A DNA stretch of 64,000 nucleotides from Polynucleobacter corsicus (GTDB taxonomy: Bacteria; Pseudomonadota; Gammaproteobacteria; Burkholderiales; Burkholderiaceae): the NCBI RefSeq assembly GCF_018688255.1, contig NZ_CP061314.1:496001-560000 (forward strand), given 5' to 3'. A program made the position numbers and the translations under genes. Below are positions 15,681 through 23,817 of this stretch, piece after piece. The notes under the pieces are model-generated. The model ran no database searches, was not told where the DNA came from, and saw only the letters and a program-made list of their open reading frames with translations. Numbering within the stretch: position 1 is the first letter of the stretch; every line of letters starts with the position of its first letter.

Positions 15681-16094
15681 TTAGGCTAGCCAGTTAGATA
15701 GTATGTCCATCTGTTTGTTGCTAATTCCTGTATTGGGGTTGCAGCGAATAAGCTCTAGGCATGGGCTTGGAAATTCCCAATAAGAGTCATCAAGCGCTCT
15801 CCAGTTAGCTTGGCCATTAGTGCCAAGATATGCCTGTATTTCCTGAAAGCGAGGATGCTTTCCAATTACTGGTGCGCCTGTAGTGCCAATAATCAGCTTA
15901 GAAATACTACTCGGTAGTAAGTTCTGTACCTTCTCAATGCTATGAGTAAAGCGCCAGCTAGAGGAGATCACTATCTCTGGCGAGAATTTAGATAGAACCT
16001 CTTCCAGCAGGTCTACTCGATTAAATGGATTCTCTCCAGCGAAATGTGTTGGATGTAGAACACCATCAAAGTCCAGGAAGAGGATTTTCTTTAT
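15681..16094 (-). CDS. HAD-like domain protein (Swiss-Army-Knife RNA repair HAD type)
   Basis: About 137 residues reading ILFLDFDGVLHPTHFAGENP at the start, with the DxDxV/T nucleophile of HAD phosphatases (DFDGV) and an ISSSWR threonine/serine-type motif II. This matches small HAD proteins associated with RNA-repair or nucleic-acid conflict contexts. No ATG, GTG or TTG precedes the motif in frame; the stretch begins right after the upstream gene stop at 16100, so I mark an ATA at 16094 as a possible start and treat the exact start as unresolved. It may depend on translational coupling or be a 5'-truncated copy. Confidence 0.6.
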   Translation of the reverse strand: MKKILFLDFDGVLHPTHFAGENPFNRVDLLEEVLSKFSPEIVISSSWRFTHSIEKVQNLLPSSISKLIIGTTGAPVIGKHPRFQEIQAYLGTNGQANWRALDDSYWEFPSPCLELIRCNPNTGISNKQMDILSNWLA

Positions 16095-16099
16095 AGCCT

Positions 16100-16306
16100 T
16101 TAGAGTTCCTCTTCTTCCGACTTTTCAAGAACAAGGTAGTTTCGTTGAATGGGGTTGAACTCAGCATCCTGGGTCCAAAACTTTTGAACAGTGACAAAAC
16201 GAAAACCAGATCCACCCCTATCGTTGAGGATTTCTTCAATCTTGTCTACATCTGTCTCGACCGGATCCATTTTGACAAGCTCGTATTCATAAGTAGTCAT
16301 CAGCAC
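16100..16306 (-). CDS. Small DUF4177-like protein
   Basis: A 68-residue protein (MLMTTYEYELVKMDP; the second Met at 16300 is equally likely as start). The order of YEYELV, a helix with IEEILNDRG, GFRFVTVQ and a final YLVLEK resembles DUF4177, a small alpha/beta domain of unknown role. It directly abuts the repeat-protein gene upstream and the HAD gene downstream, so a same-strand operon from 16941 to 15681 is likely. Confidence 0.6.
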   Translation of the reverse strand: MLMTTYEYELVKMDPVETDVDKIEEILNDRGGSGFRFVTVQKFWTQDAEFNPIQRNYLVLEKSEEEEL

Positions 16307-16621
16307 TTACCTCTTAGCTGGTGAGTAACCAACACGGTTGCCGTTGTTATCAAAGACATTGGTCACACCAGAAGGTGCAGTCACCTCATAGCCAATACGT
16401 TTGCCGCTATTGTCATAGACCCCGTTATTAGAGTTGTAGTTCATGGGACTATTGTTGTAATTCATTGGACTATTGTTGTAATTCATTGGACTATTCTCAT
16501 AGTTCATCGGGCTGTTCTGATAATCCAAGGGACTGTTTTCCCAGCTAGTCACTTGAGCAGATACAGAAGCAGTAGTGCAAATACCTAAAACAGCACATAC
16601 ATTTATTAAGCAATTTTTCAT
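16307..16621 (-). CDS. Secreted repeat protein with heptad SPMNYNN repeats
   Basis: A 104-residue protein with a signal peptide (MKNCLINVCAVLGICTTASVSA) and five copies of a seven-residue unit (SPLDYQN, SPMNYEN, SPMNYNN twice, SPMNYNS). The C-terminus carries a glycine-rich GVTNVFDNNGNRVGYS element that is also found in the next gene. The repeats match a 21-bp tandem array in the DNA. Probably periplasmic or surface exposed; function unknown. Paralogue of 16627-16941 in its C-terminal part. Confidence 0.65.
   Translation of the reverse strand: MKNCLINVCAVLGICTTASVSAQVTSWENSPLDYQNSPMNYENSPMNYNNSPMNYNNSPMNYNSNNGVYDNSGKRIGYEVTAPSGVTNVFDNNGNRVGYSPAKR
16421..16546 (-). repeat. 21-bp tandem repeat array inside a secreted-protein gene
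   Basis: About five units of a 21-bp repeat, each encoding seven residues. Central copies are near identical, outer ones diverged, which suggests recent expansion by slippage. Confidence 0.7.
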
Positions 16622-16626
16622 TTGGA

Positions 16627-16941
16627 TTACCAGCCTTTCACAGAGGGTGCTTGGGGAACTTGACGTGGAGCATTGATGCTTGTATTCGGTATCGCATATA
16701 CGGGCGCAGTAGTAGTGCCTTGATAGTTACCTTGGGGGCTATAGAAATTCGTTTGCCCGCTATCGGTCTGAAACGACTGCACATTCTGGCCGCTAGCGTT
16801 ATAAACATTAGTCACGCCACTAGGCGAAGTTTGGCTATAGCCGGCATAGTTTCCATTAGGGCCATAAATAGCCTGGGCGGAGACGCTACGAAAAGCTAAT
16901 GCTGCTTGAACGATAAAAAGTAGGGTGATGAGATATTTCAT
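16627..16941 (-). CDS. Small secreted protein, paralogue of the repeat protein
   Basis: A 104-residue protein with a signal peptide (MKYLITLLFIVQAALAFRSVSA) and repeated Y/N/G-rich turns (YGPNGNYAGYSQ, SPSGVTNVYNASGQNV, YSPQGNYQG). It shares the PSGVTNV-x-N motif with its downstream neighbour. The starts and stops are six bases apart. It is the first gene of the leftward operon whose promoter would overlap island box 4. Function unknown. Confidence 0.62.
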   Translation of the reverse strand: MKYLITLLFIVQAALAFRSVSAQAIYGPNGNYAGYSQTSPSGVTNVYNASGQNVQSFQTDSGQTNFYSPQGNYQGTTTAPVYAIPNTSINAPRQVPQAPSVKGW

Positions 16942-16988
16942 GGGTAAGCTCCCAAAAGTCTTGATGGAATCAGATTAATTGCGTTAAA

Positions 16989-17003
16989 GCTCACCTAATG
17001 AGC
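16989..17003. promoter_or_regulatory. Island box 4: GCTCA-CCTAA-TGAGC
   Basis: Exact copy of the shared gapped palindrome between the divergent genes starting at 16941 (leftward) and 17051 (rightward). Confidence 0.75.
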
Positions 17004-17050
17004 TAGTGGCTCAAGACAATGAAAAAACTAACAAATTTCATAAAGAAGCC

Positions 17051-17341
17051 ATGCTGACTAGTGCCCTTGTATTAATGACACTCTTGCCACTACAGGTGAG
17101 CCCAAGTGATGCCCCAGAACTTGCGCTAGATAAGCCAGTTATGGTGGCTGCAGTAGTCGATTGCGCTCGAATATTGGGATTGCCTAAGCTCAAATTAAGG
17201 GATGGCAGCGGTAATCGCTACCTTCCAGAGAAAATCATCCTTCAAGAACCCTTAGCAGTGATTCAGATATCATCTGGCGGCATGTACTTTAGCCAATCCA
17301 CCATCCGAAAAGCTTATATTCAATCCTATGTCAAACGTTAA
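17051..17341 (+). CDS. Small exported hypothetical protein
   Basis: A 96-residue protein from ATG 17051, chosen because it begins with a signal-peptide-like stretch (MLTSALVLMTLLPLQVSPSDA) and because an earlier in-frame GTG at 17006 would overlap island box 4. The rest contains an interesting VDCARILGLPKLKLRDGSGNR segment. It ends six bases before the transglutaminase-like gene and is likely co-transcribed with it. No family recognised. Confidence 0.5.
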   Translation: MLTSALVLMTLLPLQVSPSDAPELALDKPVMVAAVVDCARILGLPKLKLRDGSGNRYLPEKIILQEPLAVIQISSGGMYFSQSTIRKAYIQSYVKR

Positions 17342-17347
17342 GCCAAT

Positions 17348-19264
17348 ATGAAATTCTTTTTGCAATCTATCAGTAGTCTTGGCGCCATCCTTTTAGGATT
17401 CTTATTGTTGGCAAACGCAGGTATTACTAGTGCAGGCAGGGGAGAGCTCGAATCTCTCTCAATGATTGAACGGGCCACCATTAACGAAACGATCAATGCA
17501 GATGGCACTGTAGTAGAAATTGAAGAACTGTTGACGCTAGTAAAGTCGCAATTGGCAGTAGAGGTTGAGTCTCAAGCAGACCTACCTTATAACTCGACCT
17601 TTGCCAAGCTAGAGGTCATTGAGGCTTATACGATTACGCCCACTGGAGAAAAGATTCCCGTTGCGGCTAATGCCATCAGAACTGTAGAGGATGACAACAG
17701 TAAAGGGGCGGCCATCTTCTCAGATCAAAAGCATAAGATCATCATCTTCCCGAAAGTAACGCCAGGATCTAAGACTTACTACAAGACTAAGCTCACAACC
17801 CACACCCCTTTATTACCGGGATTTTTTTATACCAAGCTCGTGTTTTCACCAAACCAAGAGGTTAAGCATTACGAGTACAACTTAAGCTATCCAGATAGCC
17901 TCAAGCTTTATACCGACATTAAGGATGTTAAGCAGGTGAGGGATGAGGTGATTGATGGTGTGCGTCATGTAGGCTATATCTATCAAAACTTAAAGCTTAA
18001 AAAAAGTGAAGAGTTACAAGTCTCATTAAATGATTTTGCGCCTCATATCTTTATCTCGAGTATGGATAGCCAGGAGACTTTTGCTAAGGCTTATCAAGAG
18101 CGTATTGAGCCTAAGATGAGGGTTACGCCTGAAGTACAAAAGCTCGCTGATGAAATTACTAAAAATATCAAAACATCAGGCAATTTAAGCGAACCTAAGA
18201 ATATACAGAATCTGCAAAAAGAGCAGGCTAGGGCGCTCTATAACTGGGTTAGTAGAAACATCCGCTACGTAGGAATATTTTTAGGTGATGGCGGAATCAT
18301 TCCGCATGATGCCAATAGCATTATTAAAAATCGCTACGGCGACTGTAAAGATCACAACGCTTTATTAATTGCCTTATTGTCGGCCAAAGGAATTAAGGCG
18401 AGTAGCGCATTGATTAACTCAAGCAATGCGTACACCCTGCCTAAGTACCCCGTCATTGGTCCATTTAATCACGTGATTACCTACATACCCGCCTGGAATC
18501 TGTATTTAGACTCAACAGCAGAGATGGCCCCTTATGGCACATTGCCAGATGATGAATTAGACAAGCCAACCTTGCTGACTGCACTTGGAAGAGTAGGGCA
18601 CACCCCAAAGCCAAAAAAGGAAAACAATCGCACTGTCACCACACTCACTATGCAAATAGCTAAAGATGGAGAAATTAAAGGTAAGGCAAATACCCAATAC
18701 TTTGGCAGTGCAGAGATTCGGGCGCGATACAAGTACGAAGGAGCTGATACCTCTTTATCGGATCGCATGGTTAGCAAGCAACTAGCCAGATTTAGACAGA
18801 CTGGTGAAGGCTCAATTAAAACTAGTGAAGTCTATGAGCTTGATAAACCTTTCACAACCGATACAGAGTTCACATTGGATGCAGTTACTAATGTACCAGG
18901 GCCCGGAGCAATGACTATCCCTGTGGGCTTGGCACCGGGAGAGCTAGCTTCAATAGCCATTAGTAGGCCTCCGGAGAAGTTCACAGTTCCTTACTCATGC
19001 TCAACACGATCGGTAACCGAGCAATACCAAATCTCATTTCCAAAGAATGTGAAGGTCAGCAGAATTCCTCAAAATACAAGCTATAAGAAAAATAATATTG
19101 AATACACCGCAAGCTATCTAGAAAAAGACAATCAAGTCACTGTCACCCGAAATCTCGAAGTGCAAAGACCTGGTGCAGTGTGCCAACCATCAGAATTGCA
19201 GAAATGGAAAGATTTTTACCAAGCCTTTATAAAAGATATGCGGGGGCAGATTTTCTATGAGTAA
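17348..19264 (+). CDS. DUF3857 / transglutaminase-like exported protein
   Basis: A 638-residue protein with an N-terminal signal peptide (about 1-30), a DUF3857 beta domain (about 40-230) and a transglutaminase-like cysteine-protease fold (about 270-400). The catalytic Cys is in NRYGDCKDHNALL near residue 332, followed by His in FNHVITYIP and Asp in LYLDSTAEM, a complete Cys-His-Asp triad. The last third is a beta-rich DUF3858-like region. It probably acts in the periplasm or on the surface; the substrate is unknown. It forms a two-gene operon with the small exported protein behind island box 4. Confidence 0.85.
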   Translation: MKFFLQSISSLGAILLGFLLLANAGITSAGRGELESLSMIERATINETINADGTVVEIEELLTLVKSQLAVEVESQADLPYNSTFAKLEVIEAYTITPTGEKIPVAANAIRTVEDDNSKGAAIFSDQKHKIIIFPKVTPGSKTYYKTKLTTHTPLLPGFFYTKLVFSPNQEVKHYEYNLSYPDSLKLYTDIKDVKQVRDEVIDGVRHVGYIYQNLKLKKSEELQVSLNDFAPHIFISSMDSQETFAKAYQERIEPKMRVTPEVQKLADEITKNIKTSGNLSEPKNIQNLQKEQARALYNWVSRNIRYVGIFLGDGGIIPHDANSIIKNRYGDCKDHNALLIALLSAKGIKASSALINSSNAYTLPKYPVIGPFNHVITYIPAWNLYLDSTAEMAPYGTLPDDELDKPTLLTALGRVGHTPKPKKENNRTVTTLTMQIAKDGEIKGKANTQYFGSAEIRARYKYEGADTSLSDRMVSKQLARFRQTGEGSIKTSEVYELDKPFTTDTEFTLDAVTNVPGPGAMTIPVGLAPGELASIAISRPPEKFTVPYSCSTRSVTEQYQISFPKNVKVSRIPQNTSYKKNNIEYTASYLEKDNQVTVTRNLEVQRPGAVCQPSELQKWKDFYQAFIKDMRGQIFYE

Positions 19265-19344
19265 TCATCCGACAGTTGTTATTGATGATAGGCTAAGGGA
19301 CTAATTTAACTTTTTTCCGCTAGTAACACTAACCAAATAAACTT

Positions 19345-19785
19345 ATGGAAAATGACAAGAAAATTAGTGATACTGCACTTGCGAGGTTCACCACCGCACA
19401 AGAGAAATGTTTTGAGCAAGTTATTGCAGAACTAAGTCGAGGGAAAAAGACAACTCATTGGATATGGTATGTATTCCCTCAAATATTTGGCCTAGGATTT
19501 AGTGAGCATTCTAAGTATTACGGAATTAAAGATCTTGCTGAAGCTGATGCTTATTGGCGCCATCCTTTGCTCAGAGAGAGATATGAAGAGTGCTTGGAGC
19601 TAATTTTAAATACTCAAAAGAGCGCACAAGATATTCTCGGTCAAGTAGACGCTCAAAAAATACAGTCATCTATCACTTTGTTTCTTGAAGTTGATAAAAC
19701 ATCAGAACTTTTGCTGATGGCAATAGAAGAATTATATTTTGGCAAAAAAGATTCACAAACACTGTTAATACTCGCTGACTCCTAA
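19345..19785 (+). CDS. DUF1810 family protein
   Basis: A 146-residue protein matching DUF1810: LARFTTAQEKCFEQVIAEL, then THWIWYVFPQIFGLGFSEHSKYYGI, EADAYWRHPLLRERY and a final CxxxF-type helical tail. The family is common in bacteria and linked with calpastatin-like annotations, but its reaction is unknown. It lies alone, convergent with the next gene (three bases between stops). The 80-base gap upstream shows no island box. Confidence 0.85.
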   Translation: MENDKKISDTALARFTTAQEKCFEQVIAELSRGKKTTHWIWYVFPQIFGLGFSEHSKYYGIKDLAEADAYWRHPLLRERYEECLELILNTQKSAQDILGQVDAQKIQSSITLFLEVDKTSELLLMAIEELYFGKKDSQTLLILADS

Positions 19786-19788
19786 AAG

Positions 19789-20184
19789 TTATTCTAGCCA
19801 GTACCCAGCCTTGGAGTAAATCCCTTCTTCACTGCTACGGGAGTCATAGAAGTTACCATGGGGTTGATATCCATCCCATGGACCAGGATTTTCTGCAAGT
19901 CGCTCAAACTCATTCAGCCTTAATGCTGACTTAGCTTCCTCAAGAGTATTAAATTCTAGTGAGTCGATCACTGCACAGCGATTTCGAAGTTGTCGTAAGG
20001 TATAGCCATTCAAAAACCGCCTTGCAATACCCTCATCATGAAAAAAGTAAACGATAAACTTTCGATCGGTCTTCTCAATCAGCGCCCAATTATGTTGGAG
20101 CATACCAAGTGCCTTTACCCACCAATCTTCTGAGGAGATGGGGAATAATGCTGGGCCGCTTTCATCAAATGGGAGTGCATTCAT
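19789..20184 (-). CDS. Hypothetical protein
   Basis: A 131-residue soluble protein starting MNALPFDESGPALFPISSED. It has a compact alpha/beta core (RKFIVYFFHDEGIARRF, then LEFNTLEEAKSALRLN) and a Gly/Tyr/Pro-rich C-terminus. No family recognised. It lies 12 bases after the sigma-region-4-like gene on the same strand, so the two are probably one operon. Confidence 0.6.
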   Translation of the reverse strand: MNALPFDESGPALFPISSEDWWVKALGMLQHNWALIEKTDRKFIVYFFHDEGIARRFLNGYTLRQLRNRCAVIDSLEFNTLEEAKSALRLNEFERLAENPGPWDGYQPHGNFYDSRSSEEGIYSKAGYWLE

Positions 20185-20196
20185 CTGGGTTCCTAG

Positions 20197-20385
20197 TTAA
20201 CTGCTGAGTAAGTCACTTGGTTTAATTCCTTTTAATTGCATTTTTTTTCTAAGTTTCATAATTGCCTTTGCTTCTATTTGACGCACACGCTCTCTAGTTA
20301 AATCAAGCATCTCTGCGATCTCATTCAAGGTTAAATGGGCTTGCCCAGTATGAGTTTGTTTCATTTCAATTTTTCTCAGTTCCAT
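20197..20385 (-). CDS. Stand-alone sigma-70 region 4-like HTH protein
   Basis: A 62-residue protein almost entirely made of a sigma-70 region 4 helix-turn-helix (HLTLNEIAEMLDLTRERVRQ, then IEAKAIMKLRKKM), which in full sigma factors contacts the -35 element and the RNA polymerase beta flap. Regions 1-3 are absent. It could act as a small DNA-binding regulator or compete with sigma-70 on RNA polymerase. The next gene (19789) is probably co-transcribed. Nested palindromes lie 50-80 bases upstream. Confidence 0.75.
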   Translation of the reverse strand: MELRKIEMKQTHTGQAHLTLNEIAEMLDLTRERVRQIEAKAIMKLRKKMQLKGIKPSDLLSS

Positions 20386-20430
20386 TTATATGATTCCCTG
20401 TGGCAGCAAATTAAATTTAGCTCCTTACAA

Positions 20431-20466
20431 ATATCATGACATACTTGAATTTCATGATATGAAATT
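20431..20466. promoter_or_regulatory. Nested inverted repeats upstream of the sigma-region-4 gene
   Basis: ATATCATGA (20431-20439) is the reverse complement of TCATGATAT (20452-20460), and AATTTCAT (20448-20455) is the reverse complement of ATGAAATT (20459-20466). The two overlap. An operator role is inferred from position. Confidence 0.45.
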
Positions 20467-20644
20467 AATGGGCGGTCTTTCCCAGCTGTCAGCTTGCTCT
20501 TACCCGAAAGGAGATCCCAAGGAAATGAGAAAAAAGAGTACACAAGCAGATATGGTTTTTTTCAATGAAAAGACAATGTCTTCCGGCATTAAGGCACTCA
20601 TACCTGATCCTCTTAGCCGCTATAAATATCAAATAATCAACTAA
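20459..20644 (+). CDS. Possible small hypothetical protein
   Basis: A possible 61-residue product from ATG 20459 (MKLMGGLSQLSACSYPKGDP). The start overlaps the palindrome and no strong ribosome-binding site is visible. It is the only content between the sigma-region-4 gene and the VIT/VWA gene. Coding status doubtful. Confidence 0.25.
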   Translation: MKLMGGLSQLSACSYPKGDPKEMRKKSTQADMVFFNEKTMSSGIKALIPDPLSRYKYQIIN

Positions 20645-20682
20645 ATTAACAGCCAAGCACTACACAACCGACAGCAAAATCG

Positions 20683-23040
20683 TTACCCCCAAAATTGTGG
20701 CTTAAGCAAGCCAAATTCTCGATTAACTACATCTAAACCAGCGTTAAATAGCTTAGGCTCTAATTCGTTCACCAATAGTTCAATGGTCTCTTTGGTTTTC
20801 TCATTCCAGGTAATGGCATCAGATAATTTAAATAAGATCCAAGACATCACGATGGTCCAGGCCTGTTCGCTACTCATGGACTCCTGTAGCTTATCAAGGG
20901 CATATTTCAGCTCATCGCTTAATAGCTGACTTTCTACGGACTTCACAAAAGAAGAAATTTGATTTCTATTCTGTAGATCATGATTGGCAATAGATGCAAT
21001 ATCCTGCGGCGATAGATAGGCTACTTTGGCTGGAGCAACCTGATCATCGTCAGCCTGCTTTCTCAAAAATGCAGGTACTTCGTAATAATCTTCATCTTTG
21101 TTCAGGACTGTTTTTAAATCGTAAGAAGAGCCTAAAGAAGGGGCTGGAGTGTTTATGCTGCTTGATCTAAAAACTCGAGGCATGTCATATTGACTGTAAT
21201 CAGCTACATCACCAGCGGGCGTAGGAGCATTGAATGAGCTTATCGAGAATTGTATATTGTCCTGCATGGGGGCAGAGCGACAGTAGAGTACCTCCACCTG
21301 AACACTCCCTGCGCCGCCCCAACCAGCAGCTTGCATTTGCGCAATCTTTTGAAGTTCAGGCATATCAGTTGCTTTATCTTCAGCATCTCTTGTGTGAACC
21401 AAAATGCAATTAGTTTGCTCTGTAATTAGCTGGTAATCGATTGCTAATTTCAGTTGCTCACTTTCAGATAAAGAGCTTAGTCTTTGCGCGGCACCCAATC
21501 GGGTGAGATTACTCTCCTTGCTGTGGGTGGCTGAGTTTGCTCCGACTCCAATACGCTCGGAGCCATCGCCTAGTTGGTAGCTCAGATGGGCTGGCTTTAT
21601 AGGAGCATGCTTAAACCCCGCAAATACGTGATGAGTATTGCCACTAAAAATTGCAGTGTTGGTACCAATAGTCCATTCTGGAGTCTCACTTGTACCCCAT
21701 TTAATTTCAATCTCTTTAGCTCTGGGTAAATGAATACGATTAAACATGCGCACGATGGCCGCTTCAATATCTTCTTTTGGAGATACCAGTTCACATGCAC
21801 CACCTGTCATTTCAGCTAGTTCACGTAAAAGTGTTTCCGCTGGAGAGGTGCCAACACCAATTGCAAATATACGATGGCCAGATTTTTTTGCTTCTGCAAT
21901 GATGCTATTGGTATCCCAAACTTCACCGTCAGTAATTAGCAAGACATCTGCCTTTTTCTCGGCACCTTTTAATTTGAAGGTCGACAGTAGGGCGTCTTCA
22001 ATTTCGGTGCCACCCATATTTGCTTCAGTGTTGCTTACCAATAATGAGGCGGCCCCAATATTGAATTGATTGACTGGTTTAAGGCTAGAGAATTCATGTT
22101 TGACCTTGCTACCAAATAGGGAGTAGCTAAAACGGTCATCCTCACGCAGATTGCTTAAGACATGATGTAGAGCTCTTTTGGCCGATTCAATGCTATCGCC
22201 TGCCATAGAGCCTGAACAATCAACCAAAATCTTAATATCAGCACTGAGCTCTTTTTGATTGGATAGAGCGGGAGGGCAAAAGCTAGCTAATACTGTGCAT
22301 CCTTCAGGGCCCATCTGCTTATCTGGAGTCACAATAAAGAACGACTCATTTTCGAGTTTGCTTAGATTAAGAATGAAATCACGATCCAAGAAACCAGAGC
22401 GCGCTAAACCTACCTCAAGACCTTTTTCACTCGTTGTCACTTGAACTTGGTGAGAAGGGCACTCAACAGTCGCTTTTTCCATACCGCCACTAAGGAGTAG
22501 GGAGAGTGAGAATGGATATTCAACTAAGAAATCTGTCTCAACTCCATGATGTTTTTTAATGCCACCTTGGCTGCTATCGCCATAACGTGGAGCAATAGTA
22601 GTCGGAAGGGTTAGCCTTACATGACCCTCTTCAAATCTCAGTAATTGAGAATAGGTATATTCAATAACAGCTTCTTCTTTGGGTTTGAGGCTGCCTAAAT
22701 TGACCGTATAAAGTCCATCAGAATTTTTCTCCAGCATGATTGGCGCATCGCCTTTACTGATAGCCTTTTCATACTGCTCTTCAGCGTCTTTCTTCTCAGT
22801 TACGACACCGCTTAAGCGCTTACCACCCATCTCAACACTTAAATCCATGAAGGTAGCACCCCAACCCATAGGGAAGGTATAAACAGTCTCTAAGGTTTTC
22901 TTAGTGGTGTTTTTATATTGCTGGCGAATAGTCATCTCTAATAGAAGGCCTTGTATCTTGCCTTTCGCGCTAACGGATTGCAATGCCATTTGCTCGCCAT
23001 CATCAGCACTTAAACCAACAACTTCATCCAATTCAATCAT
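20683..23040 (-). CDS. VIT and von Willebrand factor A domain protein
   Basis: A 785-residue protein with an N-terminal VIT domain (about 1-130, including YTFPMGWGATFMDLSVEMGG) and a VWA domain (about 265-440) with an intact MIDAS start DCSGSMAGDS and a later ITDGEVW. The rest is less conserved, with a Pro/Ser-rich linker near 600-640 and a helical C-terminus. No signal peptide, so presumably cytoplasmic. Homologues of this architecture are found as inter-alpha-trypsin-like proteins in bacteria, often of unknown role. Its start overlaps the merR-like stop by four bases. It may be a scaffold for protein complexes (inference). Confidence 0.85.
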   Translation of the reverse strand: MIELDEVVGLSADDGEQMALQSVSAKGKIQGLLLEMTIRQQYKNTTKKTLETVYTFPMGWGATFMDLSVEMGGKRLSGVVTEKKDAEEQYEKAISKGDAPIMLEKNSDGLYTVNLGSLKPKEEAVIEYTYSQLLRFEEGHVRLTLPTTIAPRYGDSSQGGIKKHHGVETDFLVEYPFSLSLLLSGGMEKATVECPSHQVQVTTSEKGLEVGLARSGFLDRDFILNLSKLENESFFIVTPDKQMGPEGCTVLASFCPPALSNQKELSADIKILVDCSGSMAGDSIESAKRALHHVLSNLREDDRFSYSLFGSKVKHEFSSLKPVNQFNIGAASLLVSNTEANMGGTEIEDALLSTFKLKGAEKKADVLLITDGEVWDTNSIIAEAKKSGHRIFAIGVGTSPAETLLRELAEMTGGACELVSPKEDIEAAIVRMFNRIHLPRAKEIEIKWGTSETPEWTIGTNTAIFSGNTHHVFAGFKHAPIKPAHLSYQLGDGSERIGVGANSATHSKESNLTRLGAAQRLSSLSESEQLKLAIDYQLITEQTNCILVHTRDAEDKATDMPELQKIAQMQAAGWGGAGSVQVEVLYCRSAPMQDNIQFSISSFNAPTPAGDVADYSQYDMPRVFRSSSINTPAPSLGSSYDLKTVLNKDEDYYEVPAFLRKQADDDQVAPAKVAYLSPQDIASIANHDLQNRNQISSFVKSVESQLLSDELKYALDKLQESMSSEQAWTIVMSWILFKLSDAITWNEKTKETIELLVNELEPKLFNAGLDVVNREFGLLKPQFWG

Positions 23041-23444
23041 TGCGAATCCTTTTTCACTTGTTCATATGCCTGCAGTACGCCTTTTAAAAATTGGCGTAAT
23101 TGCTCAGGGCTAAGTTCAGCTGTTTCTGGTGATACCTGCAGCTCAATACCATCCGCTACCCAAAGGTGGCTTCGCACTTCGACATGGCCTGGTCTCTTAG
23201 ACCTTTCAGGCAGGGGAAGGGGCTCTCCAGATAGCACTTCACGAATTCGTTCAAGCGATATCCCGGATTCAGATAACTGCTTGATGCGAATGATCTTCTC
23301 AAGGTGGGAGCTCACATAATGAGCTGCCCGGGTTTGTCCTATAGGCTTATCTACCAGGCCTATTTGGATGTAATACCGTAAAGTCCTGGAACTAAGGCCT
23401 GATAGGGCGCAAAGCTCTTCAAAGGTGTATTTTTTATCTTCCAT
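23037..23444 (-). CDS. MerR-family regulator
   Basis: A 135-residue MerR protein: winged HTH in the first 75 residues (YTFEELCALSGLSSRTLRYY, then IGLVDKP and a dimerisation-helix start), with a C-terminal region holding no metal-binding cysteine cluster, so metal sensing is unlikely. It is translationally coupled to the VIT/VWA gene and probably controls it. Island box 5 lies 80 bases upstream and box 7 lies within its own coding sequence (23310-23324), so it is an alternative candidate for the protein reading the boxes. Confidence 0.85.
   Translation of the reverse strand: MEDKKYTFEELCALSGLSSRTLRYYIQIGLVDKPIGQTRAAHYVSSHLEKIIRIKQLSESGISLERIREVLSGEPLPLPERSKRPGHVEVRSHLWVADGIELQVSPETAELSPEQLRQFLKGVLQAYEQVKKDSQ
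23310..23324. promoter_or_regulatory. Island box 7 (intragenic): GCTCA-CATAA-TGAGC
   Basis: Exact match to the shared gapped palindrome but inside the MerR coding sequence. It may be functional (roadblock) or a chance match; it encodes part of the HYVSSH segment. Confidence 0.5.
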
Positions 23445-23524
23445 GAATATATATTAACACTATTACTGTAAATATAAACTGTAAAAATAAAATATTTATA
23501 AAAATCAGGTCCTGGACGAGTTAG

Positions 23525-23539
23525 GCTCAAATATTGAGC
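23525..23539. promoter_or_regulatory. Island box 5: GCTCA-AATAT-TGAGC
   Basis: Exact copy with half-sites extended to AGGCTCA / TGAGCCT. It lies in the divergent region between the merR operon (start 80 bases left) and the helicase-nuclease operon (start 278 bases right). A TATAAA for the leftward promoter lies about 23 bases from the box. Confidence 0.78.
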
Positions 23540-23817
23540 CTATATATGGATAGGATAGCCATATAAAACAAGCGCTTAAGAGGGTAAAGCATGTTGAGCA
23601 GCGTAAAAATTCAATTTAAGGGCATTTTTGGGGTAGCCCCAATGTTTGTAATAAGCCATTGGTACTGTAGCGACTGGTCGTTGTGAGGGCTCATTAAATG
23701 ATCCATATGGAGGAGCAGTTGAGGGTTGCTTGGTATGAGGCTGCGAATTAAAAGGACCGATAATGAAAGCAATATATATTTGAACTTCACAATAATTACA
23801 AAATAAATAATTATCAG
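23540..23817. other. Intergenic region upstream of the helicase operon
   Basis: About 280 bases with no convincing gene. A minus-strand open frame (23576-23884) ends in a plausible-looking peptide but overlaps the helicase start and has no ribosome-binding site. The last 60 bases are very AT-rich and probably hold the operon promoter; no consensus -35 is obvious. Confidence 0.4.
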
